Below are positions 15,701 to 26,600 of a stretch of 64,000 nucleotides of DNA, piece by piece. The translations under genes and the position numbers were made by a program. The stretch is taken from contig JASFXZ010000003.1 in NCBI GenBank assembly GCA_032209605.1, positions 29,042,762 to 29,106,761 of the forward strand. The letters are read 5' to 3'. The stretch is from Mactromeris polynyma. Its lineage: Eukaryota; Mollusca; Bivalvia; Venerida; Mactridae. How positions within the stretch are numbered: position 1 is the stretch's first letter; every line of letters begins with the position of its first letter. The notes under the pieces were generated by a model that was not told the origin of the DNA, ran no database searches, and worked only from the letters and a program-made list of their open reading frames with translations.

Positions 15701-18700
15701 ACACCTGAAAGTGTCAAGTTTATTAATATCTTCATAAACATTAAATAGTGAAGTTGAAGGCAAGTCTTTTGTAAGTTGAATATTACTTGGACATTTTGCA
15801 CTGAATGTGATGGGAATGTTCCAGATGAGCGCTAGAATTCAGTATATCTTTTGGTGTACAATTATATGATGGTAATCATGCTAACTATACAATGTTTTTC
15901 ACAAAGAAAAACCTTTCATCATATTTTAATAATCTTGTAAAATTTCAATGAATATGAGAGAAAACACAATGAAAGACAGTGTAACCTCTATGTTTGTTGT
16001 TGACATGGTGTTGCTCAAGAGATGTTAAATTGGTGGTAGATTTTTCCTATGGGAAAATGAAAAACGCTGTTTGATCAAGAGGACTTGTTGCTCAAGAGAG
16101 GGCCACTCTGGAAAGGCAGAACTGCAGAAGCAGAAGAGCAAACAAATGACAGACATTAGCAATCCCTAAGGCTCAATAAAAAACTCCATGGAAACAGGTG
16201 ATAGAAAAATAATAATACCATCAGTGAGTAGCAGACAATGATATCGTCCACAGTTAACTTGTACAACAGTATGGGGAAATTTAATCAGCCTGAAACAGAA
16301 AAACAGACCAACAGTTCAATAAAACAAAATACGAAAAAGAAACACATCAAAGATGGTGCCTATATGAGTCGAGATGGCTAGACAATTAAGAACTACTTAA
16401 AATTACTTGAATTAATGTAAAAATAGCGATCTTTTTTATTTTTCAGAGACATTATTGATCAAATAACACGATCATACAATAACAGTATGTTTACATCAGA
16501 CGGTTTACATTTCGGAGACAGAATGAGACATTAAATGTATCAATCAAATAAGGTCATCGGTTCTGTTTCCTTGTTGTTGTTTTTTGACGAACACTTACTT
16601 CGGTAGTCGACATTGTTCAGGACCTAACTGCCCACGCCCTAACTGACCATAAGAATTATCTCCCCAGCTGAAGACTTCACCAGCACTGGTCAGACATACA
16701 CTATGTGACACACCTACAGAGGCACGTACAACTGTCTGATGCTTTAATGTATCAATCTGCTCTGTTAAGGATATAAAAGATTTTATCAGTAGATATGATA
16801 CAATTACATCCAGAATAAGCAATACATTATCATTAACAAATGTCTAATTAGTGTAACTTCTAAAAAACTTTAAACTGAGCAAGACCATTAAAGAAATTCT
16901 GTACAAAACAATAATGATGTTTTCAGGCAAACCTTTATAAATATTTTTGAAAACATCAGAAAAAGAAGTTACATAATATTATATTTGTATACTGAAAAGT
17001 TTACTTTTCAATTCATATATTTCATTTCAAAGTTCAGTTTGGTCCATGTTTGCAAACATTTTAATGAACGAATTTTAATGAAACTTTCCAAGCATAATGA
17101 CTGACTTTTTATTTAATAAGATGACAGCTTTAATTCATGGTCACAATAGAAATTCCAGCATAAGTTTCAATGACTGTAATACAATTGAGTTCAACCCACC
17201 TCATACACACACATAAAATTTCATATTTTACTTTACTTGACGAGCACATTTTACATAAAAAAGGGTTCAGAAAATACCATGGCCTAAAAACATGTTTGTT
17301 TCAGGTTTCATGCCCCAAAAAACTAGGGAAGATATGTCGGAAAAAAAGAAAGCAAATTGAACAAAGATTTTAATGAATATATGTTAAAAAACAAATCCCC
17401 TACCCTTTTAACATGAATAATGTTTATTAATCAAGGTGAATATAACACTATAGCTGGAATACTCGTAAAGTGTCTAATAACTGGGCAGAAATATGAACCT
17501 AAAGAAAAATTCACACAAAGAAATGTTACCAGAAGGAAAAAAATGTTAACACGCGAAAAAAATGTTCTAGGATCAGGGCAAAAAAATAGGATAGGTTGGA
17601 AAACCTGAAACAAATTGAATTTTTTTACGCCCAATTAAAAGGAATATGTTTTAAATCAAAGACAGCCAATATACAGTTGATTTTTTTCAACAAAAGGGGG
17701 TTGAGATAACACCTAAGTCACCATCTTCTGGCAGCCTTGACATAAATAGCAGAATTACCTGGCTTAGACACTCTCTTATCATGGCCTAATTGTCCGTAAT
17801 CATTGTTGCCACAAGAATACAATCGACCATCATTCAACACAAATAAAGTATGTGTCTCACCACATACAATGTATTGTACCTCCCCTGTCGGAGGATCCTT
17901 AACACGTTCTGGTGATGATAGCTATATAAATACAGAATATTTTAATAAACTTTTATAGCAAAATGTTAAAATGGGTATTAGCATAGTTACACAAACACAG
18001 TAAATTAAAAAGTGTCATAATAATACTTGGTTGAATTACAATCATCTACATGTTCATGACATTTGATAATTAATCAGTAACAGCAGTATAACATATACAT
18101 GCGTACTAGTATTTAGCTGGGTACGAGACCCATACTTAACTATATTCTAGATACAATATTAATCCTAGCCTATAGATGGCGTATATTTACACAGGACTAA
18201 CAGAATAGAATTATACAGTGCTTAAATTGGACCTCCTAGATCAAGTACAATGTATGTACCGGTAATACATGTATTATGCCTAATACCAAACTGAACTCAA
18301 AAATAAATCATTTTTGAAAAGGAGTATGACAATCATACATATGGAAAATGAGTTCAAGGCACAACAACAGCAGTTCAGAGTGAATGTAAGATTCCAAACA
18401 TTTTCATTGGAGAGCGACAAATATGATAAACTAGAAATGTGTCCATAGGACACAGATGCCCCCACTTGCAGCCTTTGTCACAAAAGCAAATGCTATTATT
18501 CTGCTCATAGTTTGTGAATGGGTATCCAAATTACCAAGTAAACAACTGTACTGATTATGGTGATAAGTCAAGGACCACAACTTTGCACTTAATGGACACA
18601 GCCAAACATGAAAACCCAGGTGAACAGCTACACATGCTGGTGAACATTCCTGTACAGTTTGGTGAGTGTAGCTGAAATACTGTTGGAGATATGCACAACA

Positions 18701-19193
18701 CAAAATTGCATGCTCTGTATGCTATATTTCAATAAGTCAAGGGCCACAACTTTGCACTTACTGGGCACAGCCAAACATGAAACCCCAGGTGCACAACTTC
18801 ACATGCTGGTGAGCATTCCTGTAAAGTTTAATGACTCTGGCTCATATAATTTTGAAAATATGAGTGACACAATATTGTGTGACGGACAGGAGGACGGACG
18901 TACCAAAATTTATTGTTTATGAGCTTTTTCCTTCTTTAAAAAAAAGCCCATAAGCAGGTGATATTATGAACTTTTCATATAGAAAACAGAACAAAAAAGC
19001 CCTTAACCCTAATGTCAGTAAGCTCATAAACCCTAAATGTTTGCCCGGACAGACAGACAAGGGCAAATCTATATCCCCCCCACCTTTTCAGAGTGGGGGC
19101 ATAAAAAAGGATTATACTTACACTTCTTAGTTCCAAGTTACCAATGCCAAGTTGTCCATACTGGTTACTACCCCAACAAAATGCACTGCTCAT
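788..19193 (-). CDS. HERC4: HERC4/HERC3-type HECT E3 ubiquitin ligase, 25 coding exons, 3' end outside window
   Basis: Ubiquitin-protein ligase with N-terminal RCC1 repeats and a C-terminal HECT domain. Exons in transcription order: 19193-19122, 17921-17759, 16761-16599, 16289-16219, 12585-12399, 11981-11950, 11345-11123, 10605-10374, 10094-9967, 9506-9450, 8436-8325, 7975-7786, 7288-7239, 6747-6688, 6336-6145, 5934-5842, 5408-5244, 4709-4662, 4467-4372, 3768-3650, 3330-3283, 3029-2963, 2279-2197, 1619-1511, 862-788. Phases join without a break into 945 codons. RCC1 signatures are CWGSNQYGQLGIG, SCGNNDYGQLG, SWGDNSYGQLG, FSWGDNKFGQLGLG and YGAGTFGQLGHG; HECT signatures are EGGVRKEFFMLLLRELLDPK and GLAIYN. 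The order and the start (just before CWG) match human HERC4 from memory (1057 residues). About 100 C-terminal residues, including the catalytic Cys of the TCFNL motif, lie left of position 1. A HERC3 assignment is less likely. Confidence 0.93.
2395..2640 (-). mobile_element. tRNA-headed SINE-like element
   Basis: Read on the minus strand it begins with a tRNA-like head (gccgtggtccagtggttag as A box, cttgtaacccggc as B-box-like) followed by a body with the segment aacttctccacatgtggagg. The body and tail (gccgtttctcaacaatattt) recur at 28765-29050, and part of them at 57000-57115. HERC4 intron. Confidence 0.6.
3792..3958. repeat. Degenerate tandem repeat, about 27-bp unit
   Basis: Six to seven imperfect copies built around tacagtgcaaagaagaata, directly next to the HERC4 exon at 3650-3768 on its upstream, intronic side. 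Confidence 0.75.
6851..7112 (+). mobile_element. tRNA-derived SINE
   Basis: Pol III box A-like gtggcctaacggttatgg near 6860 and a clean box B ggttcgaatccc near 6914 are followed by a non-tRNA body of about 190 bp ending aaagccccataac. The spacing between boxes fits a tRNA head. The open frame across it is incidental. HERC4 intron. Confidence 0.7.
7560..7675 (-). mobile_element. tRNA-derived SINE head
   Basis: On the minus strand, an A box (atctggtagagcgatgg) and a B box (ggttcgaatcctacc) stand in tRNA-like spacing and are followed by a short non-tRNA body. No CCA end or complete acceptor stem was made out, so a SINE remnant is preferred to a tRNA gene. Confidence 0.5.
8623..8694. repeat. Two tandem copies of a 36-bp unit
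   Basis: The unit beginning agttagctgttcaaaccctc is present twice, exactly head to tail, with no difference visible between copies. HERC4 intron. Confidence 0.9.
11950..11981 (-). other. HERC4: 32-nt microexon of HERC4 (RCC1 blade)
   Basis: Tiny exon coding FGQLGLNDEK, flanked by a 3' splice site (tatttcag) and a 5' splice site (gtagtgtt) on the minus strand. It joins the preceding exon (ending WGRN) and the following exon (beginning DRNF) in frame, giving the RCC1 motif that human HERC4 carries as GRNKFGQLGLND. Gene finders easily miss it; skipping it would shift the frame. Confidence 0.85.
12013..12179. mobile_element. 167-bp MITE, copy 1 (TIR caggggtgtca)
   Basis: Starts caggggtgtcacta and ends ttattgacacccctg, so the ends form terminal inverted repeats. 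It is flanked by a 6-bp direct repeat tatagg (12007-12012 and 12180-12185). A second copy of exactly the same length, in the opposite orientation, lies at 47749-47915. No coding capacity. It sits in a HERC4 intron. Confidence 0.85.
13685..14931 (+). CDS. Beta-1,4-galactosyltransferase family (GT7) gene, intronless, with an apparent frameshift after the membrane anchor
   Basis: Golgi type II glycosyltransferase that would add Gal or GalNAc from a UDP-sugar. The ATG at 13685 opens a frame with a short basic tail and a hydrophobic anchor (about residues 6-24). That frame ends at 13993. The stem and catalytic domain lie in another frame, open from after the stop at 13789 to the stop ending at 14934; its first ATG is 13825 (368 residues). 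Catalytic marks, numbered from 13825: CSATKRNLLGRM (59-70), IPYRDR (111-116), FNRGLLANAGF (151-161), DVD metal motif (177-179), GYIGGVLAL (214-222), WGGEDDD (240-246). A one-base-type frame change is needed between about 13784 and 13825; it could be a pseudogene lesion, an assembly error or a polymorphism. The 1.1-kb catalytic frame is otherwise intact. The gene lies inside the 12586-16218 intron of HERC4 on the opposite strand and has no introns, which suggests retrocopy origin. A possible poly(A) signal lies near 15650. Confidence 0.88.
17295..17614. mobile_element. 320-bp MITE-like element with 14-bp perfect TIRs
   Basis: The left end tttgtttcaggttt is the exact reverse complement of the right end aaacctgaaacaaa. 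The interior is non-coding and no clear target duplication was identified. It lies in a HERC4 intron. Confidence 0.55.
18430..18960. repeat. Dispersed element with internal tandem units, copy 1
   Basis: Begins aactagaaatgtgtccatag and holds two related units of about 180 bp (ggccacaactttgcacttac ... cacatgctggtgagcattcc). A related start, aactagaaatgtatccatag, occurs at 61802, so this is a dispersed family. No protein coding seen. Confidence 0.65.
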
Positions 19194-20499
19194 ACTTGTT
19201 TTGAGAAATGAATATTAAAGAAACTTCATATCCCTGAAAATATTTTTCTTAATGTATGATACTATGACAAATGTTCTACATTGTATAATAGAATGTAAAG
19301 ATAGCAGAATATTTAAGTAATTTAAGTAACTTGAATTTACACCTACTGCTTCAATACTTAATTTGTTCTTATACATACATGTTGGCAAAATTAACAAAAA
19401 TATAAACAAACATGTAGGCCTAAATGAATATAGTAAAAGGTCGATTTGAGAATATTAAAATGGTATATATTTAATCATGCCAAGAAGTCTGATTTTATAG
19501 AACATAAATTATATTATTAAAAGAATTAGATTTTTCTAATAAGAAATGCATTTATGCATGCATGCTAATGCTTGAAATTTGCAATAGCTGATTCGATGTC
19601 CAATGCACTGTTGGCCTTCAATGTTAAATTTATTATCAATTTCATTGTATTGCAAAATCCACAAATCAGTGAGAATCCCAGAATCAAGGAGAATTTGGTC
19701 ATAGAACGATCAACAAATTGGAACACATTATCGAAAGTTGTTTATCTAATTATGTAAAACTTTCAAACACTGTGATGTGAAATCAGACCAATGTAACTCT
19801 CCATTGTTGCATTTTGAGTACAAGAATTTAATCAGATTGCTTAAAAATAGATAATCTTTTTTTTTTTGACAAAATGGAAATGCCTTCATACAGATTTGCT
19901 CTATGACACTGCATCATCACTTTTCTTACATGTTTCCCAAAAATTCAAATACATGTGTCCGATATGGGTATTTTCTATCCTGACCTATACGCCGAAATTT
20001 ATAAGCGCTAGCAGGCCTGTATCTAACTCGTGTTTTGCAGTTCTAGGAAACATTAAAGAAAAGTTATAATGCTAGTGTTTTAGAGTATGTCTTTAGGAAG
20101 GCATTAACATTCTATTTTCTCAAAATTATTCATTAGCATATTTTGATAGAAAATAAGACTATACCGTTAAGTTGCTTAGCAACAGTTTATTTAAATCTAA
20201 TAATATTGGCATCCTGAAAAATTGTTGGGACTGAATCTGAGTGTTTCAACATTGTATTAAATGCACATAGTCATATACGATGTATGGCAATGTTTAGCAA
20301 ATAGTGATAACCTAATCCTACCATACATATTTGTAAAGAAATGTTTTTTAACTGAAGAATTGTTCTAAATTAAAACCTGACAAGAAATGCAAAAAATCAA
20401 TAACTTCGATATGATTATTCACACACTAGTATCAGCAAATGTTGCATTATATGTCAGAATAGTAATTATCTGACAAGCCGAAGTGCTACAACATATGTA

Positions 20500-21004
20500 T
20501 AGTGTGACTGTGAAAATCTGTCACAAAAAACCAAGTGACTAGTCGCGAAATCTGGTGACAATATTCGGCAGACAACATAGACAAATATGCAAGCATATAG
20601 AGAGTGACAAGGGCACGCATTATACCTGTCTCATAAAATGGATGTTTTTTAAATACAATAATTTCCTCCGTCGAATAGTAATGCAGATATTATGTCAATG
20701 TTATGAAAAGTGTTCGTTTGACCGGTCAAACACCTCTAAATACGCAGTCCCGAATATTCCAGATGTTTTATATCCGTAAAGAGTACGCCAATCTAAAGCA
20801 TTGTACGGTCGATTAAAGTGAACATCCATTAAAATTGCTTGTAAATTTACCAAATTTTAAGCAACAAATCTCATAAACACGGATGTTTCAATAATTTGCA
20901 AAATTATCTGCCGAGAAAACGAGTACGAAACGACACAGTGCGAAAGTGACGTAAACATGTCATGTAGACGCTCGCATGGATTTTCCAGTTTCACTTCCAG
21001 GTAG
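20500..21004. promoter_or_regulatory. Probable divergent promoter region and non-coding first exon of the coiled-coil gene
   Basis: This stretch has clearly more CpG dinucleotides than its AT-rich surroundings, including acgagtacgaaacgacac and agacgctcgcatgg. It ends in two overlapping 5' splice sites (gtaggtgagt at 21001-21010), so the last tens of bases before 21000 are a plausible untranslated first exon joined to the exon starting at 23492. HERC4 begins to the left on the other strand (ATG 19193). A shared bidirectional promoter is inference; no TATA box was recognised. Confidence 0.45.
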
Positions 21005-23611
21005 GTGAGTCGTTTTGATGGTTAATTTTGAGTCTTTGGAATGTCTTGATAACTTATTTTGAGCATTTTAAATATGTTTACGTTGTTTCGTGATGGCAAT
21101 GTTAACATAAATTTCTAATAACTCTATTACTGTACATGTATTAGAAAATCTATTTTCAGTTTGATCATTGCCCCAGTATCAACTGCTTGTTTACCACCTT
21201 ACACAACTCATTCCAGGGACTCCCAACACTTCAAAACTTTGATAACTGTATCAATTTCATTTTGTTTAGTGATACTAGGGTTTGCATTAATATATATTGA
21301 TAAATAAAGCCTATTCTTTCACAAATATAGCACTATTTTAATTTATAAGTAATTGATTAAGTTTGGAGTCTAAACAATATGATATTTTTAAACAGTCGCC
21401 TTGTTACATTATGCGGAAAGTGGTATATCCGATAATACTTAGGACAAGGCCAAGGTTTAAGACTTAGGAAGACTTGACTTTCGCTATATGATTTTAGATA
21501 TGACCAAATACCTAAAGTATTTAGGTCTTTGATATGACAGTCGAAGGGTGGCACAATTTAACCAAATATACCCAAATATAGTTAGATTTACCCAAATACA
21601 GTCTAATTTGTACAGATACTGTCATTTTATGTGGAAATATATGTTTTTAAATGGTTATATTGAAGGCAATCAAGTAGTATACATTATAAACAATTGATAA
21701 GCAATATATTACTGTTAAGCGACATATACATGGATGTATCCAAATACATATATCGGATATTTCTGTTAGATTTATTTTTCGCTCCAGAACATTTATTGTA
21801 AAATATGGGTAAATTCATAAAAGGAAGGTTCTTAAGACTATCCAAATTCATTTAAAAAAATAAGCAAAACATTCCAGTACTTATTTAAGTTAAATGTAAA
21901 TAACTTTCCAGTTGGCAGTGACGTTATTTGTTAATGTTTTCACCCATTTCATTTTAATAGGTATTATGTACAAACTCTAAGTCAAATGTTTAGTTTATCT
22001 CCTATCAACGTATGTTTGTTTTGTTTTTTTATTATCCCAAATAAAACTAGAAATGAGCTTGTTAAATTCTTCAACATCATGTTTAGGGACAACTTAGGAA
22101 TGTAGAGCATAGGAAATATTTGGGATTAGTAAATTTTATTATTACAATTTTTTCCATAAATGGTTAATTGTCTTTTATTTCAATTATCAGTATTGCAAAA
22201 TTGCTCAATTAATAATCTGTTGGCAATTAGGGATAATAATATGTCAATATAATGGTTCTTAATACCATATATGAGTATTATAATTTGAAGAGTATTTGGG
22301 TAAGTCGTGCTGCTGCAGTCGAATAGTCTAACAGCTGATCAGGATGGCTTATTTAATATTTTGTGATCTGTCAGATTATTAGTTGCCATTCAAGCGACCA
22401 TTCAAAACTTTACTATGCTGTCTTAAACGTTCTATTGTTAGGAATGTCACATGACTATATCTTGCAAGTGTTTGTCAATAATATTGATGTTGAAATAAAT
22501 AATATTATGTCCATGGGTCAAGTGTCTTTCAAGATGACAAAGTCAAACATAAAATTTAAAAAAATCTGTATCCAGTGCCAGTGCTGAATTGTTATGGCTA
22601 TTGAATATGGGTATTGAAGAAATCTCATTTTGACGAGTCTTGTTTGTTTAATGAAGATTAAAATAGATAGTTTCCACATCTACAATATTTACTCCTTGTT
22701 CTGAAAAGTCGGCCATATTGATAGGCAAATTTCAATAAAAGTTTATAGGGAATATTATATAAATGATGATAAAATAATCAGATATAAAAATTTTATTCAT
22801 TATGCTCATGTGGGCAGTTGACTCAGAAAGTTGAAGTAAAAGTGGTTGTCACATGAAAATTATCTTGGTATTTTCTAAATTATCACATATTTGGAAATTA
22901 CTCCTATAAGGGCTTATCAGTTTTGCCTTCCAAATTGAGTAGGATTAAGAACAAGCAAGGTAAATATTGTAAATGTGAGAACTATCCTAATAATTCCTTA
23001 CATTGATATCATATGAATGATACTTGGCATTAAAATAATGATGTTTGTTTTACTGTCTCATGTTCTTTTGAAAATTTGAACACTTTTAGCTGCAGAGATG
23101 ATCTTGACTAGTTTATAAAGATATCATTTATTAATTGGGACAGAAATGCAAAACAGATAATGATTTTTTAATAAAAAAATGATAGACACATCGATTTTTA
23201 ACAGATGTCATTGTATTGATTGTTAGAAAATTATTGCACAGTGTTGACAGTCCAAAATCAATAGGTAAAACTGACTTTAAATTGATTGTGAAGAAAATTC
23301 ATACAACTGATAACTTTCTGTGACTGCTTGGCCTAGAGCCTCATTTAGAGATTATAAAGAATCAGAATGAATTTTTGCCTGTGGCAGGATTGGAACCCAA
23401 GGCCCCTGTATCTGGAGTCAGACTCTCGACCATTAATGACACTTTCAATTTTCATGTTCTGTAAGTTAAGTTGAAACCTTTCATTTTACAGGATGATGTT
23501 GGAATGTGATCACCATTACAGATGTTATGAATGAGCCATTATGTTAGGAAGGTACAATTAGGACAAAAAAACTATCAACAAGGTTGAATACTTCAACAAA
23601 CGGCGATTACC

Positions 23612-26600
23612 ATGGAAATACTAAGTGATGGTAATATGTCTTCAAACAAACCAGATACAAATAATGCTGTGAACACACACACGCTCATTAAATTTCTTTT
23701 AGATGCATTGAAATCTAAACAAAATGAGATAAAGAAGCTGAAGGATAGTGTAAGAGAACTTGAGCAAAAATCTATTACTGGAATTAATGGTGGTGAGGTA
23801 AAGCCGGAACAATGCATTCCCATATTTTTACCTAAGAATAATATACCAGAACACAAAACATGTGTTGATGCAAGGAAACAGTCCAATCCTGATATCTTCC
23901 TCTTCCCTGCTCGCAAATCTGAGATTGCAAATAATAGTGGCAGAACTGAGCATAAGACGACTGAATCTTCTGGTAATACTGAGATAGAGACTGAAGCAGT
24001 ATGGAATTTGATTGACAGTTCCAAGCAGCCTGCAGTAGTTCCTGAACAAGATTTTAACAATGTTATCAACGAATTGATCAAAACAAAGACATCACTTCAT
24101 AATCTCCAGAAATATCAGGTGAGTAAGAAAGCAGACAGTCTATGTACAATTTCATTTCAGCTTGCAATGACGAGTTGGATTATTAATTAATTTGACTCTT
24201 TTAAGTTATCAAGTTTCTAAACAAAGATGTTGTTTTAGTGTTTTACACCAAATTCCTTAGTAATTTAGTTATGTATGGCAGTCAGTTGACATAACCAGCT
24301 TGCATAGGGTACCAACCACTACTAACCTGGTCTTTCCCAAGCAACTGATAACTACCACGCATGAATCAGAGATGGTGTACAATATTTCATTCATTCAGAT
24401 TTTTTTCGTTTTCAAGTTAGTTCAAATAGAATATTCTCTTCAAGGAATCTCTATATGACTGTATAATTAAGATCCTTCCCTAATGGAAACTCAAGCAATG
24501 CACAATATCATTATTTGTATTACATTTTGCAGAAAGTGTTTTCTGATGAATATGGTAAAGTGGAGGAATTGAAGACGGAGCTTCACAATTTAAAATGTAA
24601 AAATGAAAAACTAGAGGTATGCACTTTGGTTGTTTCATGATAATTATACAGTACGTGTCTAATTAATATGGGTTTCGGTATTTTCCTTATTTCATGGGAC
24701 ATTTGTCACAGGCCTATTCTTTTTACACACTGTACATCTTCAGTTTTGTGACTAACACCAAAAATGTCCACGTCGTAAGTATTGCCATGTATTGCCATTT
24801 CATCACAGACAGTCATTTCTGTTATTAGAATGTAAGATTGGCTATCCTATATTTCAGGTGTAACAATACATCATTGTTCTTAATTTAAAGTTGCATATCT
24901 ATGATTTAACCAGAAACTGGAGATATATTCTGCATTTATTTCCGTATCTCTGTTTTTTGTCTGCCATAATTTTGTCTCGTTGCTTGCTGTGAGCTCAACA
25001 TTGTTGCCACAATGGCGGTTCAGTGTATGTACTTGCATCCCAATTTGTTTTGACCGAAACAATTACTCTGTCATTTATTGGGGGCTTTTCAAATAACAAA
25101 GGTTCATAATGAGGCAGAGTGTCATGCACAGGACCTGTGTCCGTAGCTCAAAGGTCAAGGTCACATTTAGGGGTCAAACATCAAAAATGGGTCTAAAATA
25201 TCTTGCCCAGAATATTACACTGTCCTTTATTGGGGGATTTTCAAATTAACTTGGCACCATTGTTCACCATGATAACCTGGTGTGTCACATGCAAGACCTG
25301 TGTCCATAGTGCAAGAGTAAAGCTCACTTACAGAGGTCAAGCATCAAAAAATGGTTCTAAAACATCCTGTCAAGAATATAACACTGTCATTTATTGGGAG
25401 ATTTTCAAATTACTAGGCAAAAATGTTCACCATGAAGAGACAGTGTGTAGCGCACAATACCTGTGTCTATAGCTCAAAGGTCACACTCTTAAATGTTTAC
25501 CATGATAACCTGGTGTGTCGCGTACAAGACCTGTACAAGTAGCTCAAATGTCAAGATCACGCTTAAGAGTCATAGGTAAAAAATGGGTATAATAGAACTA
25601 CAGCATTATATAACCGTATTCTCTTCATCTCTTGACAATTAGCAGGCTGGACATGTCGCGCTTGGGCATCTAGTTTAATATTAAAAATCTGTTTTGTTAC
25701 AGAGAGATCTTAAGAAATTGCAGACAACAAAACTTCATTCACCAGAAGAGATGGGTCCGCTGAAAGGTGGCAAGATAGAGTTGAATGAAGATGCTCCAGA
25801 TTTAAGTCAAATACTTGGTAATAGCACAGAGGTATGTATATTGATAACATTATATACCAGTATACAAAGAAATGAAATTAAACCCTGTGTTTATTGAGAA
25901 TATTGTAATAACTGTTAACTTGCACAGGCTTCCTCTTGAACAAGCTTCCCCACTGGGTACCAAATATTGGCATGTACATTGTTACATGTTGGTTTGGAAG
26001 GGTAAGTACTTCCATAATGTTCCAGCCTGTTGAAACAAGTCAGTATTACAATAGGAGTTTTGTTTGATAACAATGTAAACAGACCGAAGCTTTCATATGC
26101 ATTGGAGCTTTTACTTTGCCTTATGTGCAAGCCTATGACTAGCTGAGAACTGTTAACTACAATTCAAAACACAGCCACAGATCTTTCAGTTTTGGTTATT
26201 TTGAACATTTAGCACATAAAGAGCTGCTTATAGAAATTCTTCTTTGCATTATTCTAGCTTATGGATCTGCTCAACTTACTAGATATTACACCTGTATTAT
26301 TCTAGCTTGTGGATCTACTCAACTTACTAGATATTACACCTGTATTATTCTAGCTTGTGGATCTGCTCAACTTAATTGATATTACACCTGTATTATTCTA
26401 GCTTGTGGATCTGCTCAACTTAATAGATATTACACCTGTATTAATCTAGCTTGTGGATCTGCTCAACTTACTAGACTGCACACCTGCATTATTCTAACTT
26501 GTGGATCTGCTCAACTTAATAGACAGCACCCCTGTATTATTCTAGCTTGTGGATCTGCTCAATTTACTAGACATTACACCTGTATTATTCTAGATTGTGG

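Noticed and set aside
23593..24081. 162-residue open frame on the minus strand
   Set aside because: Exact antisense shadow of the first coding exon of the coiled-coil gene; no family resemblance, and the plus frame has the start context, splice sites and phases.
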